Shown one piece after another: positions 46,228-54,788 of a stretch of 64,000 bases of DNA (the stretch's first letter is position 1; each line of letters starts with the position of its first letter). The stretch covers positions 1 through 64,000 of the forward strand of contig CAOYAN010000003.1 of the NCBI GenBank assembly GCA_948562205.1. Direction: 5' to 3'. Made by a program: the position numbers and the translations under genes. Source of the stretch: an uncultured Clostridia bacterium. Its GTDB lineage: Bacteria; Bacillota; Clostridia; TANB77; CAG-465. Below the pieces are notes generated by a model. It worked only from the letters and a program-made list of their open reading frames with translations. It did no database searches and was not told where the DNA came from.

Positions 46228-47361
46228 ATGAAAAAAATTACATTTTTAATGTTACATTTAAATTATGGTGGAATTGAAAAACAAGTAACAACACTTGCAA
46301 ATAAACTTGCAGATAAATATGAAATAGAAATAATTTCATTATATAATATTTTAGGTAAATCTTTTTATGAATTAGATAAAAGAATAAAAGTAAAATATGT
46401 ATTCTCCTATGGCCCAAATAGAAAAGATATTATAAATGCGCTTAAGTGCTTTAAGATAGGTAAGTTTTTTAGTGAACTTAAAAAAGGATTAAAAATATTA
46501 TATACTAAGTGTTTTAAAATAGGATATATTGTAGATAATTTAGATACTGATATTCTTATTTCTACTAGAATAGAATTTTCTAAACAGATTAAAAGAGATG
46601 ATATTGTAGTTATATCTCAGGAACATTCATATATTAACACAAATAGTTATAAAAAGAAAGTAAAAAAATCATTTAAAAAGGTTGATTACTTGATTGTTAT
46701 GACAAATAAGGCTAAAGAACTTTATGAGACCTGGCTTAGAGAATGTGTAAAGAGGCCAAGAGTAATGTTAATTCCAAACATGATAGATGATTATATAGGA
46801 GATGGAACTACACTTCATAATAAACAAATCGTAGCTGTTGGAAGACTTGAGGAAGTAAAAGATTTTGCATCTCTTATAAACGTATATAGTATGATTGAAA
46901 AAAAACATCCTGATTGGATTTTAAAGATAATTGGTGAGGGAAGTCAAAGAAAAAAATTAGAAAATAAAATTGATATGTTAGGCTTAAAAGACAAAGTTAT
47001 TCTAACTGGAAGACTTACTAGTGATGAGATTTCAAAAGAGCTAGATAATTCTTCTATATATCTACTTACTTCTAAATCTGAGAGTTTTTCACTTGCAATA
47101 GTTGAGGCTATGTCACATAATATTCCATGTATCAGCTATGATATTGATGTTGGTCCAAAAGAAATTATAACAAATAAAGAAGATGGATATTTAATTGAAG
47201 ATAGAAACGAACAAAATATGGCAGATGCTGCATGTATTCTTATAGAAGATAGTGTAAAAAGAGTTGAAATGGGAATGAAAGCAAGAAAAACCTCTGAAAA
47301 ATTCTTTGCTTCAAATATAGTAAAAAATTGGGAAGAATTTTTAAATAAAATCTTAGAATAA
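46228..47361 (+). CDS. GT4 glycosyltransferase
   Basis: A 377-aa GT-B enzyme of family GT4: N-terminal acceptor domain with LHLNYGGIEKQVTTLA, and C-terminal donor domain with VAVGRLEEVKDF, LKIIGEGSQRKKLE, VILTGR, and the EX7E motif ESFSLAIVEAM. Cytosolic, retaining. It follows the GtrB-like gene by 18 bases and probably shares its transcript. Confidence 0.93.
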   Translation: MKKITFLMLHLNYGGIEKQVTTLANKLADKYEIEIISLYNILGKSFYELDKRIKVKYVFSYGPNRKDIINALKCFKIGKFFSELKKGLKILYTKCFKIGYIVDNLDTDILISTRIEFSKQIKRDDIVVISQEHSYINTNSYKKKVKKSFKKVDYLIVMTNKAKELYETWLRECVKRPRVMLIPNMIDDYIGDGTTLHNKQIVAVGRLEEVKDFASLINVYSMIEKKHPDWILKIIGEGSQRKKLENKIDMLGLKDKVILTGRLTSDEISKELDNSSIYLLTSKSESFSLAIVEAMSHNIPCISYDIDVGPKEIITNKEDGYLIEDRNEQNMADAACILIEDSVKRVEMGMKARKTSEKFFASNIVKNWEEFLNKILE

Positions 47362-47368
47362 AAATATA

Positions 47369-47415
47369 AACTAGTATATCACTTGACATAATATTTAAAA
47401 AGTGGTATACTAGTT
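47369..47415 (+). promoter_or_regulatory. Promoter enclosed in a long inverted repeat
   Basis: Bases 47369-47384 pair with 47400-47415 (16 positions, one T-G). Within this element lie TTGACA at 47383-47388, a 17-base spacer and TATACT at 47406-47411. The -10 is entirely inside the right arm. It is a likely operator for the 83-aa gene, and it may also end the GT4 transcript, although no T run follows. Confidence 0.75.
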
Positions 47416-47459
47416 ATGTGTTACTAATAATCCAAAAATAATTTATAGGAGGTATTCTC

Positions 47460-47711
47460 ATGGAGAATATTGGAATTTTCGAACTTGTAAAAAAAATCAG
47501 ACGGTTAAACGTTGGTAACTTTTGCATGAACTATCTGTTTGCAGGATACATCGGCAGTCAGGAGGTTATCCTTACAAATCTCGATATGAGTAAGGTAAAA
47601 CTTCCAGATGGCTATTACTACAACGAAAAAAATGGTGTGACAAACAAACACCATACTGCCTCTGGAATGTATGAGGCATTTCAGGTTGTAGATGCAAGCA
47701 GGTTGAAGTAA
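47460..47711 (+). CDS. Small hypothetical protein, 83 aa, of higher G+C
   Basis: I do not recognise the family. The 83-aa product begins MENIGIFELVKKIRRLNVGN and contains GYIGSQEVILTNLDMSKVKLPDGYYYNEKNG; it is soluble and probably alpha/beta. Two 60-base stretches I counted are 42-43% G+C, against about 27% in a neighbouring line. Codons such as CTC, CGG, AAC and GGC are otherwise rare here. It has a strong promoter inside an inverted repeat, an AGGAGG SD and its own terminator. All of this suggests a recently acquired, self-contained cassette inside the glycan locus. Confidence 0.75.
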   Translation: MENIGIFELVKKIRRLNVGNFCMNYLFAGYIGSQEVILTNLDMSKVKLPDGYYYNEKNGVTNKHHTASGMYEAFQVVDASRLK

Positions 47712-47757
47712 AAAAATGAGGAGACGGAGATTAAAATCCCGTCTTTCTCATTTTTTA
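47711..47757 (+). terminator. Terminator after the 83-aa gene
   Basis: An interrupted but long stem: AAAAATGAG...GACGG against CCGTC...CTCATTTTT, with a T6 run. It has more G+C than most terminators here. Confidence 0.85.
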
Positions 47758-47786
47758 TTGACTTTTGCTGTTATAGTTGTTATAAT
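47758..47786 (+). promoter_or_regulatory. Promoter of galE
   Basis: TTGACT (47758-47763), 17-base spacer, TATAAT (47781-47786), starting one base after the terminator tail. Confidence 0.88.
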
Positions 47787-47814
47787 TTATTTGAAAATAA
47801 AGGGGGATAAATAT

Positions 47815-48819
47815 ATGTCAATTTTAATAACTGGTGGAGCTGGATATATTGGCTCACATACAAGTGTTGAGCTTTTAAATAATGGAGAGGATTTAGTTTT
47901 ACTTGATAATTTTTCTAATAGTGATAAAAAAGCTTTAGAAAATATAAAAAAAATAACTGGAAAAGATTTCAAATTTTATGAAGCTGATATGATAGACAGA
48001 ACAACTTTAGAAAAGATATTTGAAGAAAATAATATTGAAGCTGTAATAGATTTTGCAGCATATAAGGCTGTTGGAGAATCTGTAAAGATACCTATAGAAT
48101 ATTATATAAATAATGTATCTACTGTTTTAGTACTATTAGATACAATGAAAAAATATAATGTTAAAAATTTAGTTTTTAGTTCTTCTGCTACTGTATATGG
48201 AGATCCTGAAACTATTCCTATAACTGAGGAGACTAAAACTGGAAATACTACTAATCCATATGGTACTTCAAAACTTATGGTGGAACACATATTAAAAGAT
48301 CTATATGCATCAGATAATGAATGGAATATTGCAATTTTGAGATATTTTAATCCTGTTGGTGCACACGAGAGTGGACTTTTAGGTGAAGAGCCAAAAGGTA
48401 TACCTGCAAATTTAATGCCATATATTGCAAGAGTTGCTGATGGTACTTTAAAAGAGTTATCTATATTTGGTGATGATTATAATACACATGATGGCACTGG
48501 TGTTAGAGACTACATTCATGTTGTAGATCTTGCTATTGGACATTTAAAAGCATTAGATAGATTAAGAAAAGATAAGCGCGGTATGCATATATATAATCTT
48601 GGTACTGGTACTGGATATAGTGTTCTTGATATGGTAAAAGCTTTTGAGAAGGCAAATAATATTAAAATACCTTATAAAATTGCTCCAAGAAGAGCAGGAG
48701 ATATTGCAACTTGCTATTCTGATCCTACAAAAGCTAAAGAAGAACTTGGATTTGTAGCTAAAAAAAGTTTAGAAGATATGTGTAAAGATAGTTGGAATTT
48801 TCAAAGTAAATTAAAATAA
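47815..48819 (+). CDS. galE: UDP-glucose 4-epimerase
   Basis: A 334-aa extended SDR interconverting UDP-glucose and UDP-galactose, supplying galactosyl donors for the glycan locus. NAD-binding TGGAGYIGSHT at the N-terminus, SSSATVYGDP, catalytic YGTSK, and RYFNPVGAHESGLLGEEP are diagnostic for GalE. AGGGGG at 47801-47806 sets the ATG at 47815; upstream in-frame codons run through the promoter and the previous terminator and are not coding. Confidence 0.96.
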   Translation: MSILITGGAGYIGSHTSVELLNNGEDLVLLDNFSNSDKKALENIKKITGKDFKFYEADMIDRTTLEKIFEENNIEAVIDFAAYKAVGESVKIPIEYYINNVSTVLVLLDTMKKYNVKNLVFSSSATVYGDPETIPITEETKTGNTTNPYGTSKLMVEHILKDLYASDNEWNIAILRYFNPVGAHESGLLGEEPKGIPANLMPYIARVADGTLKELSIFGDDYNTHDGTGVRDYIHVVDLAIGHLKALDRLRKDKRGMHIYNLGTGTGYSVLDMVKAFEKANNIKIPYKIAPRRAGDIATCYSDPTKAKEELGFVAKKSLEDMCKDSWNFQSKLK

Positions 48820-48838
48820 TTATGTAATGTTAGAATAT

Positions 48839-48911
48839 GTCAACACTTTAACAAATAAGGAAAAATAAGTTTTTAAAAAGTGTTGACTTTTTTTGATATA
48901 TGTATTATAAT
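48839..48911 (+). promoter_or_regulatory. galE terminator overlapping the next promoter
   Basis: GTCAACACTTT (48839-48849) pairs with AAAGTGTTGAC (48877-48887), followed by eight T, giving a terminator with a 27-base loop. The -35 TTGACT (48883-48888) begins inside the right arm, with a 17-base spacer and TATAAT at 48906-48911. Confidence 0.8.
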
Positions 48912-48938
48912 TAAAATTAGAGATGAGAGGTGGAATAT

Positions 48939-49058
48939 ATGTCTATAGAGGAGATTGAAGCAAAATTTAATGAGCTTGATGAGGGAATGCAAGCTTTAGA
49001 TGAGGCTAACGAAGAATTTAATGCGTTTATAGCATCATTGCAAGAAATGGTGTATTAA
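48939..49058 (+). CDS. Small acidic helical protein, 39 aa
   Basis: A 39-codon frame with a strong promoter and SD (GAGAGGTGG, 48925-48933). The product starts MSIEEIEAKFNELDEGMQAL, continues with EANEEFNAF and ends IASLQEMVY. It is acidic and amphipathic, with heptad-like spacing suggesting a single coiled helix. The 752-aa coiled-coil gene begins 32 bases downstream, so the pair are probably made together and may interact. No known family recognised. Too short for most gene finders. Confidence 0.7.
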   Translation: MSIEEIEAKFNELDEGMQALDEANEEFNAFIASLQEMVY

Positions 49059-49090
49059 ATTTAATAGTATAAAAGGGGGTATTAAATTTT

Positions 49091-51349
49091 ATGGAAGAAG
49101 AAGTAAAAAATTTAACAAATGAATTAAGAGATTATTCAAATGGTATGGGAAAAAGAGTAAGAGAAGAAATAAACTTAAAAATGATTGAGGCAAATTATGA
49201 GGCAGATATAATTAATAATTTGGCTGGTGAAGGAAAAATCGCTGATCCATCTAAACTTACTAAAGAAGAAAGTTCTTTAGTAAGAAGAGAACTTGGAAAA
49301 ATTAGAAACAAAGAAATCTTAGATAGTGTAAGAAAAGTATCAAAAGATTTTTTTGATAAGGAGCAAAAAGCTTTAGAACAGATGCAAGAAAATATTAATA
49401 AATTAGAAGAGGAAGTAAAAAAAGAATCTGAACAAGTAGAAAAAGATTTAAAAGTTTTACAAGATAAGCAGAAAGCACATGAAGAAGATGATAAAAATCC
49501 AGAACTAACAGAAGATGAAAAGAAAGAATTAAAAGAATTACAAAAAAAGAGTAATTATTTTAAAAATATTTTTCCAAATAAATTAAAAAATATGAAACAA
49601 AAAATGGCTCTTGCAAGAAGTACAATAAAATATCAAAAGGAAGCATTGAATGTTGAATGTCAAGAAAGATTTGGAGGCTTTGCTGTACGTAATGATAACA
49701 GAACTCAAGAAGAAAGAGATGATATCAATCAAAATGGTAATAGAGTAGATCCTGAAAATAAACTTGAAAAGGAAGAAGAAATACCTGGTGAGGATGAACC
49801 TATAGTTGGAAATGAACAAGAAAATAATGGCGCTAATCAAACACAGGGACAGCAAACAAATCAAAGAGCTCCACAAGGTGGTTTTGGAATGCCAATGTTT
49901 GGTGGAATGCCTATGGGACAACAACAAGCTCCTTTTGTAGGAGCTGGGCAAGTACCTCAACAAGCAGGGCAAACACCAACACAACAAAATGAGAATCCGA
50001 CTCAAGAGCAAGATGAACACTTACCTACAGAAGAAGAAATCTTTGGTAGTGAGGAAAGCCCTATATTTAGATTTAAAAAAGATGAGATGACTGCAAGTGA
50101 AGCACTTGAATTTATAAGAAGATATAGTACATTTAATCCAGAAGATAGAAGAAAATGTATAAATGCTGGTGGACTTGATGTTATAAAAAAGGCAACAGAA
50201 ACATTAAATGTAAAAGGTGGAAGCCTAAGTCAAGCTGATAAAAATCTTTTAGCAGAATATTCTAAAACTATATCTAAATCAAGTATGGAAATGGCAGATA
50301 CAATTGCAAAAGATTTAGAAAAACCAGCTACTGGTGGACAAACATTAAGTAATGCATTAAAGATGCGTACTGATGATCCTGAATTTAAAGAGATACAGAA
50401 GTATTTTACACTTAAGAGAGGATTTTTTGATAGAAGTAAAAAGCCAGAAGTTATATATAATTATGATAATCTTCCAAGTAATGTTAAAGAACTTTTAAAT
50501 AAAGCTCAAGATGATTTTGAAAAAAGACAAGAAGATGTTCAAAAAACTATAGCTTCAATGGAAGAAGTGTTAAAAGATCCTACAACTTCAGCAGAGCAAA
50601 AAAATAAACTAAAAGAAAGTATTGCACTTGAAAATGATAAAATGCTTAGAGATAAACAAAGTTTTGATAGAACTTTTGGAAGTGTTATAAGAGCTGGTAA
50701 AGCTATTGCATATAACAAAAAAATAGAAGAAATGGCGGATAGAGTGCAAAGTTTAACAGCAGAGCGTGATGATGCTCAAGAACATGATGATACAGATAAT
50801 TTTGAAAATAATTTACAAAATCAAACTAGAGATGATGATGATAGAGCACAAGAAAATGCTGAAAAAATTAATCAAAAATTCCAAGAAAATTTGGAAAAAT
50901 TTGTTTCAGAACTTGAAAAGGATATAGCAGATGGAAATGAAATATCATTTAATGATTATTTAGATTATCATCAATATGTTCAATATGCTGATAAAAAGGA
51001 ATATGGACTTTCACTAGATGTTTTAGAAAGAATAGATATGTCAAAAGTAAATAGAAATCTTATTGATAAATGGAATGATGCAATAGAGGAAATACTAGAA
51101 AAAGTAAATAAAATAGAGAATACAAATAAAGAAGATTTAACTGAAGATATGTTACTAGATGCCAGTGAATTACATATATTAGTTGGTACAAATAACATTG
51201 ATATAGATCGTATAGGAAGATATGCTAAAGAAGATGCAATAGATAACTATAAAGAAAAATATGATTTAAGAAGTAGGGCAGAAAAAGAAGTAGAAGAAGA
51301 AAATAAAACAAAAAATGACCCAGATATTGATGATCCAACTATTGATTAA
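49091..51349 (+). CDS. Large coiled-coil protein with a Gln/Pro/Gly-rich linker, 752 aa
   Basis: I do not recognise this protein. Residues 1 to about 200 are charged and helical with long coiled-coil stretches (KEQKALEQMQENINKLEEEVKKE and similar). Residues about 245-310 are a low-complexity linker rich in Gln, Pro, Gly and Met (GFGMPMFGGMPMGQQQAP, QVPQQAGQTPTQQ). After an acidic stretch (LPTEEEIFGSEES) comes a second helical region (about 325-752) with more coiled coil and a very acidic end. There is no signal peptide or membrane helix. Preceded by SD AAGGGGG and the 39-aa gene, followed by a strong terminator. A cytosolic scaffold or cytoskeleton-like role is possible but unproven. Confidence 0.75.
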   Translation: MEEEVKNLTNELRDYSNGMGKRVREEINLKMIEANYEADIINNLAGEGKIADPSKLTKEESSLVRRELGKIRNKEILDSVRKVSKDFFDKEQKALEQMQENINKLEEEVKKESEQVEKDLKVLQDKQKAHEEDDKNPELTEDEKKELKELQKKSNYFKNIFPNKLKNMKQKMALARSTIKYQKEALNVECQERFGGFAVRNDNRTQEERDDINQNGNRVDPENKLEKEEEIPGEDEPIVGNEQENNGANQTQGQQTNQRAPQGGFGMPMFGGMPMGQQQAPFVGAGQVPQQAGQTPTQQNENPTQEQDEHLPTEEEIFGSEESPIFRFKKDEMTASEALEFIRRYSTFNPEDRRKCINAGGLDVIKKATETLNVKGGSLSQADKNLLAEYSKTISKSSMEMADTIAKDLEKPATGGQTLSNALKMRTDDPEFKEIQKYFTLKRGFFDRSKKPEVIYNYDNLPSNVKELLNKAQDDFEKRQEDVQKTIASMEEVLKDPTTSAEQKNKLKESIALENDKMLRDKQSFDRTFGSVIRAGKAIAYNKKIEEMADRVQSLTAERDDAQEHDDTDNFENNLQNQTRDDDDRAQENAEKINQKFQENLEKFVSELEKDIADGNEISFNDYLDYHQYVQYADKKEYGLSLDVLERIDMSKVNRNLIDKWNDAIEEILEKVNKIENTNKEDLTEDMLLDASELHILVGTNNIDIDRIGRYAKEDAIDNYKEKYDLRSRAEKEVEEENKTKNDPDIDDPTID

Positions 51350-51356
51350 GTAGAAT

Positions 51357-51393
51357 AAAAGTATACTTTAGATTTCTAAGGTATACTTTTTTT
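51357..51393 (+). terminator. Terminator after the 752-aa gene
   Basis: A 15-bp stem (51357-51371 with 51376-51390, one G-U pair, 4-base loop) and a T7 run. Confidence 0.95.
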
Positions 51394-51453
51394 GTCTAAA
51401 AATATATATTTTCATAATAAATATTACAAAAAGGTAAGGAAAGTGATATCTTA

Positions 51454-51482
51454 TTGTTTTTAAATTCGTTATATGATATAAT
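51454..51482 (+). promoter_or_regulatory. Promoter of the GT4-flippase-SDR operon
   Basis: TTGTTT (51454-51459), 17-base spacer, TATAAT (51477-51482). The in-frame TTG at 51454 is this -35 element and not a start codon. Confidence 0.7.
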
Positions 51483-51510
51483 TGAGAAGAAAAAAGGAAG
51501 TGTTTTTATT

Positions 51511-52575
51511 ATGCAAAGAACTATAAATATGCTATCTAGAGCAAATTCTGTAAAAGGTCAGGGTGTTGGTTCTGCTTATGAAGAGCAAGTTAGATTAGTT
51601 CAAGAAAAATTAGGAGATATGTACAAAGTTGAAATAAATAAAGTAAAATTTGCAGATATTAGACATTATCATACAATTAATTTAGAGTTTTTCTTAAGTA
51701 TTCCTTTTACTAAGATAAGATCTAGTAGTGTTGGATATGTACATTTTTTACCAGAGACTCTAGAAAATAGTATTAAATTACCTAGATTTGCTAAAAAAGT
51801 ATTTTATAAATATGTTATTAGTTTTTATAAAAGTATGGATTATTTAATAACTGTAAATCCATATTTTATAGAAAAACTTGTAGCTTATGGAATAGATAGA
51901 GAAAAGATAACATATATTCCAAATTATGTATCATCAAAAAAATTTTATAAATTAGATAAAAAAGCAAAGAATAATATAAGAAAAAAATATAATATTGATA
52001 AAGATAAATTTGTTGTTTTATGTGTTGGTCAACTTCAAAAAAGAAAAGGCATTTATGATTTTATAGAAGTTGCAAAATCATTACCGAATGTAGAATTTGT
52101 ATGGGCTGGAGGTTTTTCATTTAAGAAAATTTCTGATGGATATAGTGAAATTAAAAAAATACTCGAAAATCCACCCCAAAATGTAAAATTTTTAGGTATT
52201 GTTCCAAGAGAAGAGATGAATAATATATATAATATGGCAGATGTTATGTTTTTGCCATCATATGAGGAACTCTTCCCTATGACAGTTTTAGAATCTGCAA
52301 ATTGTAGACTTCCAATTCTTTTAAGGGATATTGAGCTATACAAAGGAATACTGGATGGATTTTATCTAAAAGGTATAAATAATGATGAGTTTAAAAATCA
52401 GATACAAAAATTAAGTACAGATGAAAAATATTATAATAAAGCTTCACAAATGGCTTTTGAATGCAGTAAAAAGTATAATGAAGATACTGTAGCCAAAATG
52501 TGGAGATCATATTATAATAAGATATATAAGAGGGGACTTAAGAAAAAGGTATGGAGAAAAAAATATGAGAGCTAA
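51511..52575 (+). CDS. GT4 glycosyltransferase, 1,2-diacylglycerol type
   Basis: A 354-aa GT-B enzyme of GT4. The N-terminus (INMLSRANSVKGQGVGSAYEEQVRLVQEKLG) and the basic, amphipathic HFLPETLENSIKLPRFAKKVFYKYV region resemble diacylglycerol glucosyltransferases. Donor-domain motifs VLCVGQLQKRKGIYDFIEVA, VEFVWAGG, KFLGIVPREEM, and PSYEELFPMTVLESANC (EX7E) are clear. AAGGAAG precedes the ATG at 51511. Its end overlaps the flippase-like gene by 11 bases. It may make a glycolipid or lipoteichoic-acid anchor. Confidence 0.85.
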   Translation: MQRTINMLSRANSVKGQGVGSAYEEQVRLVQEKLGDMYKVEINKVKFADIRHYHTINLEFFLSIPFTKIRSSSVGYVHFLPETLENSIKLPRFAKKVFYKYVISFYKSMDYLITVNPYFIEKLVAYGIDREKITYIPNYVSSKKFYKLDKKAKNNIRKKYNIDKDKFVVLCVGQLQKRKGIYDFIEVAKSLPNVEFVWAGGFSFKKISDGYSEIKKILENPPQNVKFLGIVPREEMNNIYNMADVMFLPSYEELFPMTVLESANCRLPILLRDIELYKGILDGFYLKGINNDEFKNQIQKLSTDEKYYNKASQMAFECSKKYNEDTVAKMWRSYYNKIYKRGLKKKVWRKKYES

Positions 52576-53611
52576 GAAAAGTAGTATAAAAAATATAGTA
52601 AATATTTCATTTATTGCAATACTTACTATAGGAGTATTTGTTTATACATTAAAAGCAGATGGAATAGAAAATATTATTGAGGTTATTAAAAATGTAAATA
52701 TATATTGGATGATTGCAGGACTTGTATGTATGATATTATATTGGTTAATAGAGTCGTTAAACTTATATATAATATCTAAGACTATGTATAAAGATCAGAA
52801 ATTTATAGACAGTTTTAGAGTTTCTATGATAGGTCAATTATTTAATTCAATAACTCCTTTTTCCTCTGGAGGACAGCCAATGCAGGCAGTAAATCTTGTA
52901 AAAGAGGGAAAAAGAATAAGTGATAGTGCAAATATATTACTTATAAAGTTTATTGTTTATCAATCAACACTTGTAATATATACACTCATTATCATACTTT
53001 TTAAATTTTCATATTTTAAAGGTTTAGTAAGTAATTTTGCAAATCTTGCCTTAATCGGATTTTTAGTAAATTTTGCGGTTATTATATTTTTAGTGTTAAT
53101 TGGTATAAATAAAAATATAGTTTTAAATGTATCAAAAGCATTTTTTAAGTTTATGGCAAAAATAAAAATACTAAGAAATCCAGATGAAAGAATAAACAAA
53201 TTTGAGAAAAGTGTAGATAATTTTCATAGTAATTTTAAAATGATGAAAAAAGAGAAAAAGGCTATAACTCAAACTGTAGTATTATCAATAATACAGCATA
53301 CTGTATTTTTTGCAGTAACATATATGGTGTATAGAGCTTTTTCACTTAGTGGAACATCATTTATAAAGATAATATCAGCACAAGCGTTTTTAAGTATGGT
53401 TATGGCATTCATTCCAATACCTGGTGCTGGAATTGCAGCAGAAGGTGGTTTTCATATTATGTTTAGAAGTTTCTTTACACCACAAACAATAAATATGGGA
53501 ATATTATTCTGGAGACTGTATACTTTTTATTTACCAATTATAGTTGGTGGAATAGTAATGGTTCTTGTAAAAAGAAGAGAAAAAACAAATGGGGAGATGT
53601 TAAATGAATAA
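52565..53611 (+). CDS. Flippase-like LPG_synthase_TM (UPF0104) membrane protein
   Basis: A 348-aa polytopic protein with about eight helices, of the lysylphosphatidylglycerol-synthase transmembrane/UPF0104 family (MprF N-domain, AglD-like). The hallmark NSITPFSSGGQPMQAVNLVKEG and the FIPIPGAGIAAEGGFHIMFRSF motif are intact. It lacks the soluble aminoacyl-transfer domain of MprF, so it is a stand-alone lipid flippase candidate. Overlap with the upstream GT4 suggests it moves that enzyme's glycolipid. SDR gene overlaps its end by 8 bases. Confidence 0.9.
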   Translation: MRAKKSSIKNIVNISFIAILTIGVFVYTLKADGIENIIEVIKNVNIYWMIAGLVCMILYWLIESLNLYIISKTMYKDQKFIDSFRVSMIGQLFNSITPFSSGGQPMQAVNLVKEGKRISDSANILLIKFIVYQSTLVIYTLIIILFKFSYFKGLVSNFANLALIGFLVNFAVIIFLVLIGINKNIVLNVSKAFFKFMAKIKILRNPDERINKFEKSVDNFHSNFKMMKKEKKAITQTVVLSIIQHTVFFAVTYMVYRAFSLSGTSFIKIISAQAFLSMVMAFIPIPGAGIAAEGGFHIMFRSFFTPQTINMGILFWRLYTFYLPIIVGGIVMVLVKRREKTNGEMLNE

Positions 53612-54341
53612 AACAGTAATTATAACAGGAGCTGCTAAAGGAATTGGTAGAGAGATTGCAATTAAATTTGCAAAAAGCGGATATAATGTCTGTATAAATT
53701 ATAATACTTCTGAAAAAAAAGCAAAAGAGTTAAAAAGTGTACTTGATTTACTTGGCCTATCTTCAATTATATATCAGGCTGATGTATCAAATAGAGAACA
53801 AGTAGATAATATGATAGATACTGTACTTAATACTTTTCATAGTATAGATGTTGTTGTAAATAATGCAGGAATTTGTGAATATAAATTATTTAATGATTTA
53901 ACAGAAGCTGATTTACAAAGAATGATCAATACAAGTATAATGGGTACATTTAATGTGACACAATCAGCACTAAAAAAATATATGATACATAACAAATGTG
54001 GAAGTATTGTTAATATATCATCTATATGGGGAATGGTTGGTTCTTCAATGGAGGTTAACTATTCAACATCAAAGGCTGCAATTATAGGCATGTCTAAAGC
54101 ATTAGCAAAAGAGCTTGGACCATCAAATATAACTGTAAATGTTGTAGCACCAGGTGCTATAGATACAGATATGAACGCAAACTTTTCTGAGAGTGAGATG
54201 AGAGAATTTTGTGATGAAATTCCTTTAGGTAGGATTGGTAAAGTTGAAGATATAGCAGGAGTCGTTAAGTTTTTAGCATGTGATGAAGCTAGATATATAA
54301 CAGGGCAAGTAATAAGTCCAAATGGTGGAATTGTAATGTAA
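53604..54341 (+). CDS. SDR oxidoreductase, FabG-like
   Basis: A 245-aa classical short-chain dehydrogenase resembling 3-oxoacyl-ACP reductase FabG: TGAAKGIGRE cofactor motif, NNAGIC, active-site Ser in NISSIWG, and YSTSK. VNVVAPGAIDTDM and the GQVISPNGG C-terminus fit FabG. No other fatty-acid synthesis gene is nearby; it ends a GT4-flippase-SDR operon, so a lipid-linked or glycolipid substrate is possible. Confidence 0.85.
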   Translation: MNKTVIITGAAKGIGREIAIKFAKSGYNVCINYNTSEKKAKELKSVLDLLGLSSIIYQADVSNREQVDNMIDTVLNTFHSIDVVVNNAGICEYKLFNDLTEADLQRMINTSIMGTFNVTQSALKKYMIHNKCGSIVNISSIWGMVGSSMEVNYSTSKAAIIGMSKALAKELGPSNITVNVVAPGAIDTDMNANFSESEMREFCDEIPLGRIGKVEDIAGVVKFLACDEARYITGQVISPNGGIVM

Positions 54342-54437
54342 TATGCGTTACAATTTTTTCATATGGAGTAAAAATTGGTTTGAATGTGGTGCGAATCTTG
54401 AAAAAACGTTATATATGTAAAATTATATAGTATAACT

Positions 54438-54472
54438 AAAAAAACTGACTGATAAAACAGCCAGTTTTTTTT
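54438..54472 (+). terminator. Bidirectional terminator between convergent genes
   Basis: AAAAAACTGACTG pairs with CAGCCAGTTTTTT with one A-C mismatch. A-run before and T-run after allow it to serve the plus-strand SDR gene and the minus-strand 81-aa gene. Nothing coding is seen in 54342-54474. Confidence 0.9.
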
Positions 54473-54474
54473 GA

Positions 54475-54720
54475 TTATTTCATTTGTTTTGTGTCTTTGT
54501 TCATATTTTCCCATTCCTTTAATTTTATTTTATATTCAAGAACTTGTGTAAGATATCTATAATACATATATTGTTGTTCATAATACATTGATGGGTTTGC
54601 AATTGTATCAATTCCCATAGAAATATCTTGAGCAACTTGCCCCATAGGTGGTGCCATATTCATGCCATTTTGCGGAATATTAAAATTATATGGATCAAAA
54701 AATCCTTGGTTTTTATCCAT
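54475..54720 (-). CDS. Small Met/Tyr/Gln-rich protein, 81 aa
   Basis: An 81-aa protein with an N-terminal low-complexity part rich in Asn, Pro, Gly and Met (GFFDPYNFNIPQNGMNMAPPMGQV) and a Tyr-rich helical C-terminal part (YYEQQYMYYRYLTQVLEYKIKLKEWENM). AAGGAGG precedes the ATG. It lies 68 bases downstream of ylbJ on the same strand. The composition resembles small spore-coat proteins, and the neighbour is a sporulation gene, but I do not recognise a named family. Confidence 0.7.
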   Translation of the reverse strand: MDKNQGFFDPYNFNIPQNGMNMAPPMGQVAQDISMGIDTIANPSMYYEQQYMYYRYLTQVLEYKIKLKEWENMNKDTKQMK

Positions 54721-54788
54721 TTTTTATACCTCCTTAAAAAAATATGTATAATTTTTAAATATTTACTAATAATATTAATGTAAACAAA

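Noticed and set aside
47711..47757. CRISPR or repeat array near the G+C-rich gene
   Set aside because: Only a single hairpin occurs; no repeated spacer-like units were found anywhere in the window.
49583..50020. A 145-codon minus-strand frame opposite the 752-aa gene
   Set aside because: It is Leu/Ser/Cys-rich shadow sequence of Gln/Glu-rich coding DNA, without SD or promoter.
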